Both the position numbers and the translations under genes were made by a program. A stretch of 54,124 nt of DNA. Origin: Acidovorax sp. Lineage in GTDB: Bacteria > Pseudomonadota > Gammaproteobacteria > Burkholderiales > Burkholderiaceae_C. This document shows positions 1 to 9,682 of the stretch, piece by piece. The notes under the pieces are model-generated. The model did not search any database. It was not told the DNA's origin and saw only the letters and a program-made list of their open reading frames with translations. The DNA lies in NCBI RefSeq assembly GCF_016783915.1, contig NZ_JADHVT010000016.1:1-54124 (forward strand), in the 5' to 3' direction. The number at the start of each line of letters is the position of its first letter. Position 1 is the stretch's first letter.

Positions 1-1364
1 AATTGTTCCCGGATGCGATTGGGTTCCGTGATGTCGGTCATCGACGTCATCCAGCCCGTCTGCTGGCCATGGGCGTCGATCAGGGGCGACACATAAAGCC
101 GGGCGTCGAACAGCGTGCCGCTTTTGCGTTTGACACGCACCTGGAAGCCCCCCGCCATGGTGTTGCCACGCAGTTCGTCGCGCAGCTTGGCCTGCAGGGT
201 TTCGTGATCGGCCTCGGGCCAGTAGGGGAAGGGGGCCTTCAGGCCCACGAGTTCCTCGGCGCTCCAGCCCGTCATCTGGCAAAAGGCGGCATTCACATAG
301 CTGATGCGGCCTTCCATATCCAGGGCGCGCATGCCGGTGAGGATGGAGTTTTCCATCGCCCGGCGAAAGTTGGTCTCGGCCACCAGTGCCTCTTGCGCCT
401 GCATGCGGCGACGGGTGTGGCGCCAGGTGGCAATCAGCATCCAGGCCGTCATCGCGCTCAGCGTGCCCACTAGCCAGAACAGCCCGCTGCCCACCACACC
501 GAGCGATGTGCGGTAGGCCTGGGCGCGCAGCACCAGGCCGTTGCCGACGGGGGAGACCGGTACCTCGTACTCGTTGGCCTTGGGCGTCCATGGCAGCAAC
601 TGCGTGGCCTTGTTGCGCGGGCCCAGCGGCGTGCCCGCCAGCACCTGGTTCTTGCTGTCGAGCAGCGTCACCGCGTAGCGCGCCAGCACTTCGGTGGGGG
701 TGCCGTAGCGCAGCAGGCTGTCGATGGAGTATTCGCCCAGCACCACGCCGCTGAACTTGCCCTGGTTGTTGAGCGGTACCTGCAACTGCAGTAGTGGGGT
801 CGCGTCGCCCGACGTAGCGGCCGGCTGCGCGTACACCGGTTGCTGCAGGTCCCGCGCCAGGCCAAAGGTGTCGGCGGTGTCGCCGGGCTTGAGGACTTCG
901 CCTGCGATGCGCAGCTCACCACTGGCCAGTGTGGGGGCCGCCTGGCTTGCGCGGATGCGTCGGCGGTCGTCAATCCAGGTGATGGCCTGCAGCTCCGGGT
1001 ACTGGCTGATCAGTGCCTCCGCGCGGCTGATGAACTCTGCCTTGCCCAGGTCCTGGTTGGACACATCGCGGGCGATGCGCATGAGTTGCTCCTGCCGCTC
1101 CAGCAGGCGCAGGCGTACGCGCTGCTGGGCGTATTCCACGTCTCGCCGTAGGGCTTCTTGTTCGCGCTCGGCTTCCTCGGCACGCAGGTACCAGAACGCC
1201 GCAACGATGGCGGCCAGGAACATCAGCACTGCCGCGAGGGGGGCGAGTGCAGCAAAACGGTCTTGCCGGGTGGGCGACAAGCCGCGCCACCACTTGCGCC
1301 ACCAGCGTATTGGCGCAGCCACGGTCGTGGCCGTGGGGGAGGGGGCGGTGGGCATCGAATCCAT
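1..1364 (-). CDS. PAS-domain sensor histidine kinase, N-terminal part (cut by window edge)
   Basis: Read on the minus strand from ATG at 1364, the frame stays open for 454 codons and runs off the window, so only the sensor half is visible. Residues about 38-60 form a first membrane segment. A periplasmic-size region follows (about 60-290) and then a second membrane segment near 290-315, ending in a basic stretch (WRHTRRR). A PAS domain follows, with the typical reading NAAFCQMTGWSAEELVG and a PAC-like end (GWMTSMTDITE). The histidine-kinase core would lie outside the window, so the kinase call is inference; a GGDEF output is possible. It is divergent from aceE, with a 167-base gap that must hold both promoters. 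Confidence 0.75.
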   Translation of the reverse strand, partial: MDSMPTAPSPTATTVAAPIRWWRKWWRGLSPTRQDRFAALAPLAAVLMFLAAIVAAFWYLRAEEAEREQEALRRDVEYAQQRVRLRLLERQEQLMRIARDVSNQDLGKAEFISRAEALISQYPELQAITWIDDRRRIRASQAAPTLASGELRIAGEVLKPGDTADTFGLARDLQQPVYAQPAATSGDATPLLQLQVPLNNQGKFSGVVLGEYSIDSLLRYGTPTEVLARYAVTLLDSKNQVLAGTPLGPRNKATQLLPWTPKANEYEVPVSPVGNGLVLRAQAYRTSLGVVGSGLFWLVGTLSAMTAWMLIATWRHTRRRMQAQEALVAETNFRRAMENSILTGMRALDMEGRISYVNAAFCQMTGWSAEELVGLKAPFPYWPEADHETLQAKLRDELRGNTMAGGFQVRVKRKSGTLFDARLYVSPLIDAHGQQTGWMTSMTDITEPNRIREQ

Positions 1365-1458
1365 GTGGGGAGTGTAGAGGAGCCCCGGCAGTGCTCATGT
1401 CTTCTGGATCATGTGCACTTGCAGCAAATTATTGCAATATGAAATGCATAAGCACCAT

Positions 1459-1486
1459 TTGAAATTACGAAAAAATATGCGAAACT
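1459..1486 (+). promoter_or_regulatory. Weak candidate promoter for the aceEF-lpdA operon
   Basis: The gap upstream of aceE is unusually AT-rich around 1425-1490. TTGAAA at 1459-1464 matches five of six bases of a sigma-70 -35 box. The hexamer 16 bases downstream (GAAACT, 1481-1486) is a poor -10 box. The AT-rich stretch is seen; the exact promoter is a guess. Confidence 0.25.
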
Positions 1487-1531
1487 AGAGCCAACGTACT
1501 AAATTGCTGCCACACCTACAGGAGACAAAGC

Positions 1532-4252
1532 ATGTCAGCTCAGCCCGACCCTCAGGCCGGTTTCGGCATCGGTTCCGATACCGACCAGCAAGAAACCCGT
1601 GAATGGATGGACGCGCTGTCCGCCGTGATCGACAAGGAGGGCCCAGAGCGCGCCCACTTCCTGTTGGAACAACTTCTTGAACACGCCCGCCAGAGCAGCA
1701 TCGACCTGCCGTTTTCTGCCAACACGGGTTACGTCAACACCATCGAACCTGAAAAAGAGGCGCACTGCCCTGGCAACATCGCCATCGAAAAGCGCCTGCG
1801 CGCCTACATGCGCTGGAACGCCATGGCCATGGTGGTGCGCGCCAACCGCCTGAACCCTGCCGACGGTGGTGACCTGGGCGGTCACATTGGTTCGTTTGCT
1901 TCGGTGGCCAGCATGTTTGGTGCGGGCTTCAACCACTTCTGGCATGCCGCCAGCGAAGACCACGGCGGTGACCTGCTGTACATCCAGGGCCACAGCGCCC
2001 CCGGCATCTATGCGCGCGCTTATCTGGAGGGCCGCCTGAGCGAAGAGCAGCTTGATAGCTTCCGCCAGGAAGTGGACGGCAAGGGCCTGTCCAGCTACCC
2101 GCATCCCAAGCTGATGCCCGAGTTCTGGCAGTTCCCTACGGTGTCCATGGGCTTGGGGCCATTGATGGCCATCTATCAGGCCCGCTTCCTCAAGTACCTG
2201 CACGCCCGTGGCATTGCCAACACCGAAAACCGCAAGGTGTGGGTGTTCTGCGGCGACGGCGAAATGGACGAACCCGAATCCCTGGGCGCCATCGGCCTGG
2301 CCGCGCGCGAAAACCTCGACAACCTGGTCTTCGTGATCAACTGCAACCTGCAGCGCCTGGACGGCCCGGTGCGGGGCAACGGCAAGATCGTGCAAGAACT
2401 CGAAGGCGAGTTCCGCGGCGCGGGCTGGAACGTGATCAAGCTGCTGTGGGGCAATGGCTGGGATGCCTTGCTGGCCCGCGACAAGACCGGCAAGCTCAAG
2501 CAGCTGATGATGGAGACGCTTGACGGCGACTACCAGGCCATGAAGGCCAACGACGGCGCCTTCGTGCGCAAGAACTTCTTCGGCAAGTACCCCGAAACGC
2601 TCAAGCTCGTCGAGCACATGACCGACGAAGAGGTGTTCGAGCTGCGCCGTGGCGGCCACGAGCCCGCCAAGGTGTATGCCGCCTTCCATGCTGCCAACGA
2701 GCACAAGAACCAGCCCACCGTGCTGCTGGTCAAGACCGTCAAGGGTTATGGCATGGGCAAGGCGGGTGAAGGCAAGAACACCGTGCACCAGACCAAGAAG
2801 CTGTCGGACGAGGACATCAAGTACATCCGCGACCGCTTCGCCATCCCGATCCCTGACAGCCAGCTGGCCGAGATCCCGTACTACAAGCCGGCCGACGACA
2901 CCCCGGAAATGCAGTACCTGCACGAGCGCCGCAAGGCCCTGGGTGGCTACCTGCCCAAGCGCCGTCCCAAGGCCGACGAGCACTTCACCGTGCCCGCCAT
3001 CGAAACCTTCAAGGCCATCCTGGAGCCCACGGCCGAAGGCCGTGAAATCTCCACCACACAAGCCTACGTGCGTTTCATCACGCAACTGCTGCGCGACCAG
3101 GCCCTGGGCCCCCGCGTGGTACCCATCCTGGTGGATGAGGCCCGCACCTTTGGCATGGAAGGCCTGTTCCGCCAGATCGGCATCTACAACCCCAAGGGCC
3201 AGCTGTACACCCCGGTCGATCGCGACCAGGTGATGTACTACAAGGAGGACAAGGCCGGCCAGATCCTGCAGGAGGGCATCAACGAAGCCGGCGGCATGGC
3301 CAGCTGGATCGCTGCTGCCACCAGCTACAGCACCAACAACCGCATCATGGTGCCGTTCTATGTGTACTACTCGATGTTCGGATTCCAGCGCATTGGCGAC
3401 CTGGCCTGGGCGGCGGGTGACATGCAGGCCCGTGGCTTCTTGCTGGGCGGGACCTCGGGCCGCACCACGCTCAACGGGGAAGGCCTGCAGCACGAAGATG
3501 GCCACAGCCACATCCTGGCCAACACCATCCCCAACTGCGTGAGCTACGACCCCACGTTTGCCCACGAAGTGGCAGTGATCATGCACCGGGGCCTCAAGCG
3601 CATGGTCGAGCAGCAAGAGAACGTTTTCTACTACATCACGCTGCTCAACGAGAACTACCCCATGCCAGGCCTTGTGGAAGGCACGGAAGAGCAAATCATC
3701 AAGGGCATGTACCTGTGCAAGCCCGGTGCCGAGGGAGACAAGCGCGTGCAACTGCTGGGCTCAGGCACCATCCTGCGCGAGTCGCTGGCCGCACAAACCC
3801 TGCTGGCTGCCGATTGGGGTGTGCAGGCCGATGTCTGGAGCTGCCCCAGCTTCAACGAACTCACCCGCGAAGGCCAGGACGCCGACCGCTGGAACCTGTT
3901 GCACCCGCTGGAGACGCCGCGTGTGTCGTTCGTGGCGCAGCAACTGGGCAGCAGCACCGGCCCCGTGGTCGCATCGACCGACTACATGAAGGCCTATGCA
4001 GAGCAGATCCGTCCCTTTGTGCAGAGCTCGGCCAAGGGTGGCCGCAACTACAAGGTGCTGGGCACCGACGGTTTTGGCCGCAGCGACTTCCGCAGCAAGC
4101 TGCGCGAGCATTTCGAGGTCAACCGCCACTACATCGTTGTGGCCGCCCTCAAGGCGCTGAGCGAAGACGGCGTGTTGCCTGTCACCAAGGTGGCGGAGGC
4201 CATTGCCAAGTACAACATCCAGGCCGACAAGATCAACCCGCTCTACGCATAA
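1532..4252 (+). CDS. aceE: Pyruvate dehydrogenase E1 component, homodimeric type
   Basis: Thiamine-diphosphate enzyme that decarboxylates pyruvate and transfers the acetyl group to the lipoyl arm of E2. The 906-residue length fits the single-chain gammaproteobacterial/betaproteobacterial E1 (about 890) and not the alpha/beta type. The ThDP motif starts with GDG at residues 241-243 (FCGDGEMDEPES) and ends about 30 residues later in NCN. The early DGGDLGGHIGSFASVASM stretch and the QHEDGHSH segment are family hallmarks. The start at 1532 is supported by GGAGA at 1521-1525. It is the first gene of a three-gene operon, 19 bases ahead of aceF. Confidence 0.97.
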   Translation: MSAQPDPQAGFGIGSDTDQQETREWMDALSAVIDKEGPERAHFLLEQLLEHARQSSIDLPFSANTGYVNTIEPEKEAHCPGNIAIEKRLRAYMRWNAMAMVVRANRLNPADGGDLGGHIGSFASVASMFGAGFNHFWHAASEDHGGDLLYIQGHSAPGIYARAYLEGRLSEEQLDSFRQEVDGKGLSSYPHPKLMPEFWQFPTVSMGLGPLMAIYQARFLKYLHARGIANTENRKVWVFCGDGEMDEPESLGAIGLAARENLDNLVFVINCNLQRLDGPVRGNGKIVQELEGEFRGAGWNVIKLLWGNGWDALLARDKTGKLKQLMMETLDGDYQAMKANDGAFVRKNFFGKYPETLKLVEHMTDEEVFELRRGGHEPAKVYAAFHAANEHKNQPTVLLVKTVKGYGMGKAGEGKNTVHQTKKLSDEDIKYIRDRFAIPIPDSQLAEIPYYKPADDTPEMQYLHERRKALGGYLPKRRPKADEHFTVPAIETFKAILEPTAEGREISTTQAYVRFITQLLRDQALGPRVVPILVDEARTFGMEGLFRQIGIYNPKGQLYTPVDRDQVMYYKEDKAGQILQEGINEAGGMASWIAAATSYSTNNRIMVPFYVYYSMFGFQRIGDLAWAAGDMQARGFLLGGTSGRTTLNGEGLQHEDGHSHILANTIPNCVSYDPTFAHEVAVIMHRGLKRMVEQQENVFYYITLLNENYPMPGLVEGTEEQIIKGMYLCKPGAEGDKRVQLLGSGTILRESLAAQTLLAADWGVQADVWSCPSFNELTREGQDADRWNLLHPLETPRVSFVAQQLGSSTGPVVASTDYMKAYAEQIRPFVQSSAKGGRNYKVLGTDGFGRSDFRSKLREHFEVNRHYIVVAALKALSEDGVLPVTKVAEAIAKYNIQADKINPLYA

Positions 4253-4271
4253 ACCGAACGGAGACAGAACA

Positions 4272-5951
4272 ATGGCATTGGTCAACATTCAAGTCCCGGA
4301 TATCGGGGACTTTGACGAAGTGGGCGTGATCGAGTTGCTGGTCAAGGTGGGTGACACCGTGAAGGCCGAGCAGTCGCTCATCACGGTCGAATCGGACAAG
4401 GCATCGATGGAGATCCCATCCAGCCACGCAGGCGTGGTCAAGGAGCTCAAGATTGCGCTGGGTGACAAGGTCAAGCAAGGCTCGGTGATTGCCGTGGTGG
4501 AGTCCGCTGACGCGGGCGCTGCCGCAGCCCCCGCTGCTGCATCGGCTCCTGCGGCGGCTGCCGCTCCGGTAGCTGCACCCACACCCGCACCGGCAGCGCC
4601 TGTTGCTGCCCCTGCGGCCACTGGCCCGGTCGAAGTGCGAGTGCCCGACATCGGCGACTTCAAAGACGTGGCCGTCATCGAGATGCTGGTCAAGGTCGGC
4701 GACACCATCAAGGTCGAGCAGTCCCTGTTCACCGTCGAATCCGACAAGGCCTCCATGGAGATCCCGTCGCCTGCCGCTGGCGTGCTCAAGGAACTCAAGG
4801 TCAAGATTGGCGACACCGTCAACATTGGTGATCTGGTGGCTCTGCTTGAAGGTACGGCAGCTGCTGCAGCGCCTGTAGCAGCACCTGTTGCGGCCGCTGC
4901 GCCGACACCAGCCCCAGTGGCTGTGGCCGCTCCTGCGGTGGCAGCCGCAGCACCCGCCGCTGCCACCGCTTCGGTGGCTGTCCCTGCCCACCAGCCCGGC
5001 ACTCCCACGGCAGGCCTGCCCCATGCATCGCCTTCGGTGCGCAAGTTCGCCCGCGAACTGGGTGTGCCCATCGATGAAGTCAAGGGCACCGGCCCCAAGG
5101 GCCGCATCACCCAGGACGACGTGGCTGCCTTCACCAAGCAGGTGATGACTGGCGCGGTGCAAACCAAGGCCCAGGCGGCCAAAGCGCCCGCAGCAGCATC
5201 TGGCGGCTCCGGCGTGGGTCTGGACCTGCTGCCCTGGCCCAAGGTGGACTTCACCAAGTTCGGCCCCGTGGAGCGCAAGGACCTCTCGCGCATCAAGAAG
5301 ATCAGCGGCGCCAACCTGCACCGCAACTGGGTCGTCATCCCGCACGTCACCAACCACGACGACGCCGACATCACCGACCTCGAAGCCTTCCGCGTGCAGT
5401 TCAACAAGGAAAACGAGAAGAGTGGCGTCAAGGTCACCATGCTCGCCTTCATGATCAAGGCCGCCGTGGCCGCGCTCAAGAAGTTCCCCGAGTTCAACAG
5501 CTCGCTCGACGGCGACCAGTTGGTGATGAAGAACTACTTCCACATCGGCTTTGCGGCCGACACGCCCAACGGCCTCGTTGTGCCGGTCATCCGCGACGCC
5601 GACCAAAAGGGCATCGTCCAGATCTCGCAAGAGATGGGCGACCTGGCCAAGAAGGCGCGCGACGGCAAGCTCGGCCCGGCCGACATGACCGGCGGTTGCT
5701 TCTCCATCAGCTCCCTGGGTGGCATTGGCGGGCGTTACTTCACGCCCATCATCAACGCCCCCGAAGTCGCCATCATGGGAGTGTGCAAGAGCAGCATCGA
5801 ACCCAAGTGGGACGGCAAGCAGTTCGCACCGCGCCTGATGCTGCCGCTGAGCCTGAGCTGGGACCACCGCGTGATCGACGGCGCCGCTGCTGCGCGCTTC
5901 AACGTGTACTTTGCCTCGCTGCTGGCGGACTTCCGCCGCATCGTGATGTAA
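4272..5951 (+). CDS. aceF: Pyruvate dehydrogenase E2, dihydrolipoyllysine acetyltransferase with two lipoyl domains
   Basis: Core of the pyruvate dehydrogenase complex; it moves the acetyl group from lipoamide to CoA. I take ATG 4272 (GGAG at 4260-4263) over longer in-frame starts, giving 559 residues. Two N-terminal lipoyl domains carry the modified lysines K43 and K159, each in [10 protein letters not shown], and are separated by Ala/Pro-rich flexible linkers. A peripheral-subunit-binding domain follows (SPSVRKFARELGV ... GRITQDDV), then the catalytic domain with the active-site H532 and D536 in SWDHRVIDGAAAARF. Two lipoyl domains is fewer than the three of E. coli. It lies between aceE and lpdA with short gaps, so co-transcription is expected. 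Confidence 0.97.
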   Translation: MALVNIQVPDIGDFDEVGVIELLVKVGDTVKAEQSLITVESDKASMEIPSSHAGVVKELKIALGDKVKQGSVIAVVESADAGAAAAPAAASAPAAAAAPVAAPTPAPAAPVAAPAATGPVEVRVPDIGDFKDVAVIEMLVKVGDTIKVEQSLFTVESDKASMEIPSPAAGVLKELKVKIGDTVNIGDLVALLEGTAAAAAPVAAPVAAAAPTPAPVAVAAPAVAAAAPAAATASVAVPAHQPGTPTAGLPHASPSVRKFARELGVPIDEVKGTGPKGRITQDDVAAFTKQVMTGAVQTKAQAAKAPAAASGGSGVGLDLLPWPKVDFTKFGPVERKDLSRIKKISGANLHRNWVVIPHVTNHDDADITDLEAFRVQFNKENEKSGVKVTMLAFMIKAAVAALKKFPEFNSSLDGDQLVMKNYFHIGFAADTPNGLVVPVIRDADQKGIVQISQEMGDLAKKARDGKLGPADMTGGCFSISSLGGIGGRYFTPIINAPEVAIMGVCKSSIEPKWDGKQFAPRLMLPLSLSWDHRVIDGAAAARFNVYFASLLADFRRIVM

Positions 5952-5969
5952 CGAAAGGGCAAGCACACC

Positions 5970-7820
5970 ATGGCAATCATCGACATCAAGGTGCCCGACA
6001 TCGGCGACTTCGCCGAAGTGGCCATCATCGAAGTGCTGGTCAAACCCGGCGACACCATCAAGGCCGAGCAGAGCCTGATCACCGTGGAGTCCGACAAGGC
6101 CTCCATGGAGATCCCGTCCAGCCATGCTGGCGTGGTCAAGGAGCTGAAAGTGAAGCTCGGCGACAAGATCGCCGAAGGCTCGGTGGTGCTGACGCTGGAA
6201 GTGCAGGGCGCAGGCGCGGCAGCTCCAGCACCTGCCGCCGCACCAGCGCCCGCAGTTACTGAGCAAAAACAGGCTTCAGCGCCCTTTCCACAAGCACAAG
6301 CAGCTACCAATTCAGTAGCATCCAGCTTTGCTGGAACGGCTGACCTGGACTGCGACGTGCTAGTGCTCGGTGGCGGCCCCGGTGGTTACAGCGCCGCCTT
6401 CCGCGCGGCAGACTTGGGCCTCAAGGTCGTCATCGTTGAGCGCTACGCAGCCCTGGGCGGCGTGTGCCTGAACGTGGGCTGCATCCCCTCCAAGGCGCTG
6501 CTGCACGTGGCAGCCGTTATGGACGAGGTCAGCCACATGGCCGACTTGGGAGTGGACTTTGGTGCGCCGCTGGTCAACATCGACAAGCTGCGCGACCACA
6601 AAGAAAAGGTCATCGGCAAGCTCACCGGCGGCCTGGCCGCCATGGCCAAGATGCGCAAGGTGACCACTGTGCGTGGCTACGGTGCTTTCGTCGGCGCCAA
6701 CCACCTTGAAGTGGAAGAAACCACCGGCACCGGCCAGGAGAAGACGGGCACCAAGAAGGTCATCGCCTTCAAGAAGGCCATCATCGCCGCCGGCAGCCAG
6801 GCCGTGCGCCTGCCCTTCATGCCTGACGACCCGCGCGTGGTCGACTCCACCGGCGCCCTGGCGCTCAAGGAAGTGCCCAAGCGCATGCTCATTCTGGGCG
6901 GCGGCATCATCGGCCTCGAAATGGGCACCGTCTACAGCACACTGGGCGCGCGCCTCGATGTGGTCGAAATGATGGACGGCCTGATGCAGGGCGCCGACCG
7001 CGACCTCGTCAAGATCTGGCAGAAGATGAACGCCAAGCGTTTCGACAACATCATGCTCAAGACCAAGACGGTGGGCGCCAAGGCCACGCCTGAAGGCATT
7101 GAAGTGACGTTTGCCGCTGCGGAAGAGGGCGGTACCGCCCCGGCGCCGCAGGTGTACGACCTGGTGCTGCAGGCCGTGGGCCGCACGCCCAACGGCAAGA
7201 AGATCGCCGCCGAGAAGGCCGGTGTGGCCGTGACGGACCGCGGTTTCATCAACGTCGACATCCAGATGCGCACCAACGTGCCGCACATCTTCGCCATCGG
7301 CGACATCGTGGGCCAGCCCATGTTGGCGCACAAGGCGGTGCACGAGGCACACGTGGCGGCCGAAGTCATCGCGGGTGAACTGCAGGGCAACAAGGAACTG
7401 GCAGCCGCCGCCTTCAACGCCCGCGTGATCCCCAGCGTGGCCTACACCGACCCCGAAGTGGCCTGGGTGGGCCTGACCGAAGACCAGGCCAAGGCGCAAG
7501 GCATCAAGGTCAAGAAGGGCCTGTTCCCCTGGACGGCCTCCGGCCGCGCCATCGCCAACGGCCGCGACGAGGGCGTGACCAAGCTGCTGTTCGACGACTC
7601 GCCCGAAGCCCATGGCCACGGCAAGATCCTGGGCGGCGGCATGGTCGGCACCCATGCGGGTGACATGATTGGCGAGATCGCGCTGGCCATCGAGATGGGC
7701 GCGGATGCGGTGGACATCGGCAAGACCATCCACCCGCACCCCACGCTGGGCGAGAGCATCGGCATGGCGGCGGAGATTGCGCACGGCTCGTGCACCGACG
7801 TGCCGCCGCAGAAGAAGTAG
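5970..7820 (+). CDS. lpdA: Dihydrolipoyl dehydrogenase (E3) with N-terminal lipoyl domain
   Basis: FAD/NAD enzyme that reoxidises dihydrolipoamide in the pyruvate dehydrogenase complex. At 616 residues it is about 140 longer than a plain E3 because residues 1-80 form a lipoyl domain (K43 in [10 protein letters not shown]), as in the Neisseria p64k type. The FAD site ([18 protein letters not shown]) leads to the redox disulfide C166-C171 in [12 protein letters not shown]. The NAD site is [11 protein letters not shown], and the C-terminal HPHPTLGES holds the catalytic His. The linker between lipoyl and FAD domains differs in composition from the aceF linkers and contains a copy of the window's dispersed repeat (6265-6320). 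A strong terminator follows. Confidence 0.96.
   Translation: MAIIDIKVPDIGDFAEVAIIEVLVKPGDTIKAEQSLITVESDKASMEIPSSHAGVVKELKVKLGDKIAEGSVVLTLEVQGAGAAAPAPAAAPAPAVTEQKQASAPFPQAQAATNSVASSFAGTADLDCDVLVLGGGPGGYSAAFRAADLGLKVVIVERYAALGGVCLNVGCIPSKALLHVAAVMDEVSHMADLGVDFGAPLVNIDKLRDHKEKVIGKLTGGLAAMAKMRKVTTVRGYGAFVGANHLEVEETTGTGQEKTGTKKVIAFKKAIIAAGSQAVRLPFMPDDPRVVDSTGALALKEVPKRMLILGGGIIGLEMGTVYSTLGARLDVVEMMDGLMQGADRDLVKIWQKMNAKRFDNIMLKTKTVGAKATPEGIEVTFAAAEEGGTAPAPQVYDLVLQAVGRTPNGKKIAAEKAGVAVTDRGFINVDIQMRTNVPHIFAIGDIVGQPMLAHKAVHEAHVAAEVIAGELQGNKELAAAAFNARVIPSVAYTDPEVAWVGLTEDQAKAQGIKVKKGLFPWTASGRAIANGRDEGVTKLLFDDSPEAHGHGKILGGGMVGTHAGDMIGEIALAIEMGADAVDIGKTIHPHPTLGESIGMAAEIAHGSCTDVPPQKK
6265..6320 (-). repeat. 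Dispersed hairpin repeat, copy inside lpdA linker
   Basis: Read on the minus strand this stretch contains GGTAGCTGCTTGTGCTTG, then GCGCTGAAGCC and a T-run. This matches the layout of the intergenic copy at 13421-13480 (GATAGCTGCT ... AGCGCTAGCGGCC ... A-run). It is read in frame as the Gln/Ala/Ser-rich interdomain linker of E3. The match is partial, so homology is likely but not proven. Confidence 0.5.
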
Positions 7821-7848
7821 CAAAGCACGTCCCCATCTCTCCACGCAC

Positions 7849-7879
7849 AAGCCCGAACTGGCAACAGTTCGGGCTTTTT
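7849..7879 (+). terminator. Rho-independent terminator of the aceEF-lpdA operon
   Basis: A perfect 12-bp stem, AAGCCCGAACTG (7849-7860) with CAGTTCGGGCTT (7865-7876), closes a GCAA tetraloop and runs into a T-tract. It starts 28 bases after the lpdA stop. Confidence 0.93.
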
Positions 7880-8003
7880 CGCATGTGGGCGGATGGGCAA
7901 GAGGCAGGGCAATGGGGTGCAATACTCGCAGCTGGCGGAAATGGTGCCGAAACGGCCAAGTACCGCCATGGCCTCATGTTCCAAATGCCAGCTGCTCAGT
8001 CAC

Positions 8004-9422
8004 ATGCCTTTGATCCTCCGTGTTTTCCAGAATGCCCTGCTGAGTAGAAATCGCATGGCCCTGCTGGCCTTGTCGCCGTTGCTGTTGTTCGCCCTGGTCG
8101 CACCTGTCTACTGGGCGTTCTACATCTTTCAATTGTCGATGGGTGTTGTAGCGCTGCTTTTCCCCTGGGGGCTGTTGCTTGCACCCTCCGGCATTGGGCT
8201 TGGTACGGGTCTCATCGTTGGTGCCCTGGCGAGTTTGGTCGCCATGGGCTTCATGTTGTACCGACATCCAAGTTCGCGGGCGTGGGGCTGGGCTTTCCCT
8301 GCCATTCCCTTGGCGTTGTTGTGCATCGGTTCTTGGGCGTTCGCACGAGGCAAGCTGGCCGAACAAGTCGCTGCTGGGCTCGATGTGGGCTGGGCAGCAT
8401 TGGTAATGCTGGCGCAGGGAGCCTACGTACTGGTGGTTGTGCTGCAGTTTCTGCTCATTGCGCTGCCGCAGAAAGTGGCTTCTCGCGAAGGAGCATGGAA
8501 ACGCTTGGGGGGCGTTGTATTGTTCTGGGCGATGTCCCTTTTGGCCATTGGTCACGCGCAGTCCTGGGCACGAGGCCATCTGACGGGCTTGCGCGACGGC
8601 TTGGCGGAAGCAATTGCCACCGACAGCCGAAACCCGTTGGTGCGTGCTACTTGCTCGGGAAACTTGAGCCAAGCGAATGATCTGCTTGAGCGCAGCGGCA
8701 AGCCCTTGAGTGAGGGCACCCTGGATGCGCTCAAGCGTGAGTGTCTCAGGAGCAATACCTCACGTTTCTTCGCTGAGCGCATCCCGGTGGTTCTTCAGGC
8801 CACACTGGCCTTTGAAGCGCGGGTGCCATCTGCAGGACCCAGAGGATGCAGCAAACGTCAGCAGGCCTTGCTTCGTACTATCTACGAGAACGACTTTCCG
8901 GATATCGCCCTGCGCGCCTTCTTGGACCGAGGCCTGCCGATCCAGTGTGCGGTGACACCTGGCAGTGATGAAATTCCCGTCTGGTGGTCTGTGGCCTCCC
9001 CTCAACCTGGTTTCGATCTGGATACAGAGCGAATTCGGCGTTTGGAGATTCTAGGGATCGACCTGTTGCAGCAGAACGGTCAGGGCCTGGACCTTGTGGG
9101 TGCCAATCCGAACTACTTCATGTCAGGAGCATCAGATGCCACATTGCTGCGGCTCTTTGAGCTTGGCCTGCGCGACCAGGCCGACGGCCGTACGCCCCAC
9201 GGCCTGGTGATCGAGGTGATGCGGCGCCGGTTCGGCTTGGGCACGGCAGATTCCGATTCTGCGGACTTTGCGCGCCTGTATGAGCGGGTGGGAGACCCGA
9301 CCAGGGAACAGCTACTGCATGTTGAAGCAAAAGCTCCATGGATGTTGCCATCGACTACACAGGCCTTGAGCGGGAATGAAGCGCGTTTGAGGCAATACGT
9401 TGCGCAACGTCTGGCGCAATAG
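8004..9422 (+). CDS. Unidentified membrane protein with soluble C-terminal half
   Basis: I do not recognise a family. With the start at ATG 8004 the protein has 472 residues; ATG 8055 is an equally good start, and neither has a clear ribosome-binding site. The N-terminal ~200 residues hold about five hydrophobic segments (for example LLALSPLLLFALVAPVYWAF and a later LFWAMSLLAIGHA). The C-terminal ~270 residues are soluble and helix-rich, with phrases such as FDLDTERIRRLEILGIDLL and ATLLRLFELGL that look like degenerate ankyrin-type repeats. Base composition and codon choice are visibly less GC-biased than in the flanking operon, which suggests relaxed selection or later arrival. It follows the lpdA terminator and appears to be a single-gene unit. 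Confidence 0.7.
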   Translation: MPLILRVFQNALLSRNRMALLALSPLLLFALVAPVYWAFYIFQLSMGVVALLFPWGLLLAPSGIGLGTGLIVGALASLVAMGFMLYRHPSSRAWGWAFPAIPLALLCIGSWAFARGKLAEQVAAGLDVGWAALVMLAQGAYVLVVVLQFLLIALPQKVASREGAWKRLGGVVLFWAMSLLAIGHAQSWARGHLTGLRDGLAEAIATDSRNPLVRATCSGNLSQANDLLERSGKPLSEGTLDALKRECLRSNTSRFFAERIPVVLQATLAFEARVPSAGPRGCSKRQQALLRTIYENDFPDIALRAFLDRGLPIQCAVTPGSDEIPVWWSVASPQPGFDLDTERIRRLEILGIDLLQQNGQGLDLVGANPNYFMSGASDATLLRLFELGLRDQADGRTPHGLVIEVMRRRFGLGTADSDSADFARLYERVGDPTREQLLHVEAKAPWMLPSTTQALSGNEARLRQYVAQRLAQ

Positions 9423-9682
9423 CTGTTTGGGGAAGGCGCAGGGTACGAGACGATTGGCAACAACCTGCGAGATCCCCGCAGCAGCAGACTTGCAACTCAA
9501 CTGGTGACCCCATCCCGCGGTCCTGGCGGAAGTCACGCACGTACTGGCGCAGACTGATGCCCCTGAAACCGCCCGGAAGGGGCCCGCCAAAAGTCGTGGA
9601 AAATAGAGGGTTTCCTGCCGCTGAGCCCCTTGGCAGAACACCCGTCCGGCTTTCCAACTTTTTTGCTCCCCTGAGCCTGTCC
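9423..9682. other. Gap before the aspartate kinase; possible gene debris
   Basis: No terminator or promoter stands out. A plus-strand stretch ending at the TAG near 9603-9607 reads as a plausible C-terminal tail (EVTHVLAQTDAPETARKG), but a stop closes that frame just upstream, so it could be a remnant. A minus-strand reading of the same bases also looks protein-like, so the evidence is weak. Confidence 0.25.

Noticed and set aside
1535-3751. Very long open frame on the strand opposite aceE (738 codons)
   Set aside because: It mirrors the codon pattern of aceE, is rich in His/Val/Gly/Leu as expected for an antisense shadow in GC-rich DNA, and has no recognisable motif.
4233-6266. Long open frame opposite aceF (677 codons)
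   Set aside because: Same shadow effect; the repeated segments simply mirror the lipoyl domains.
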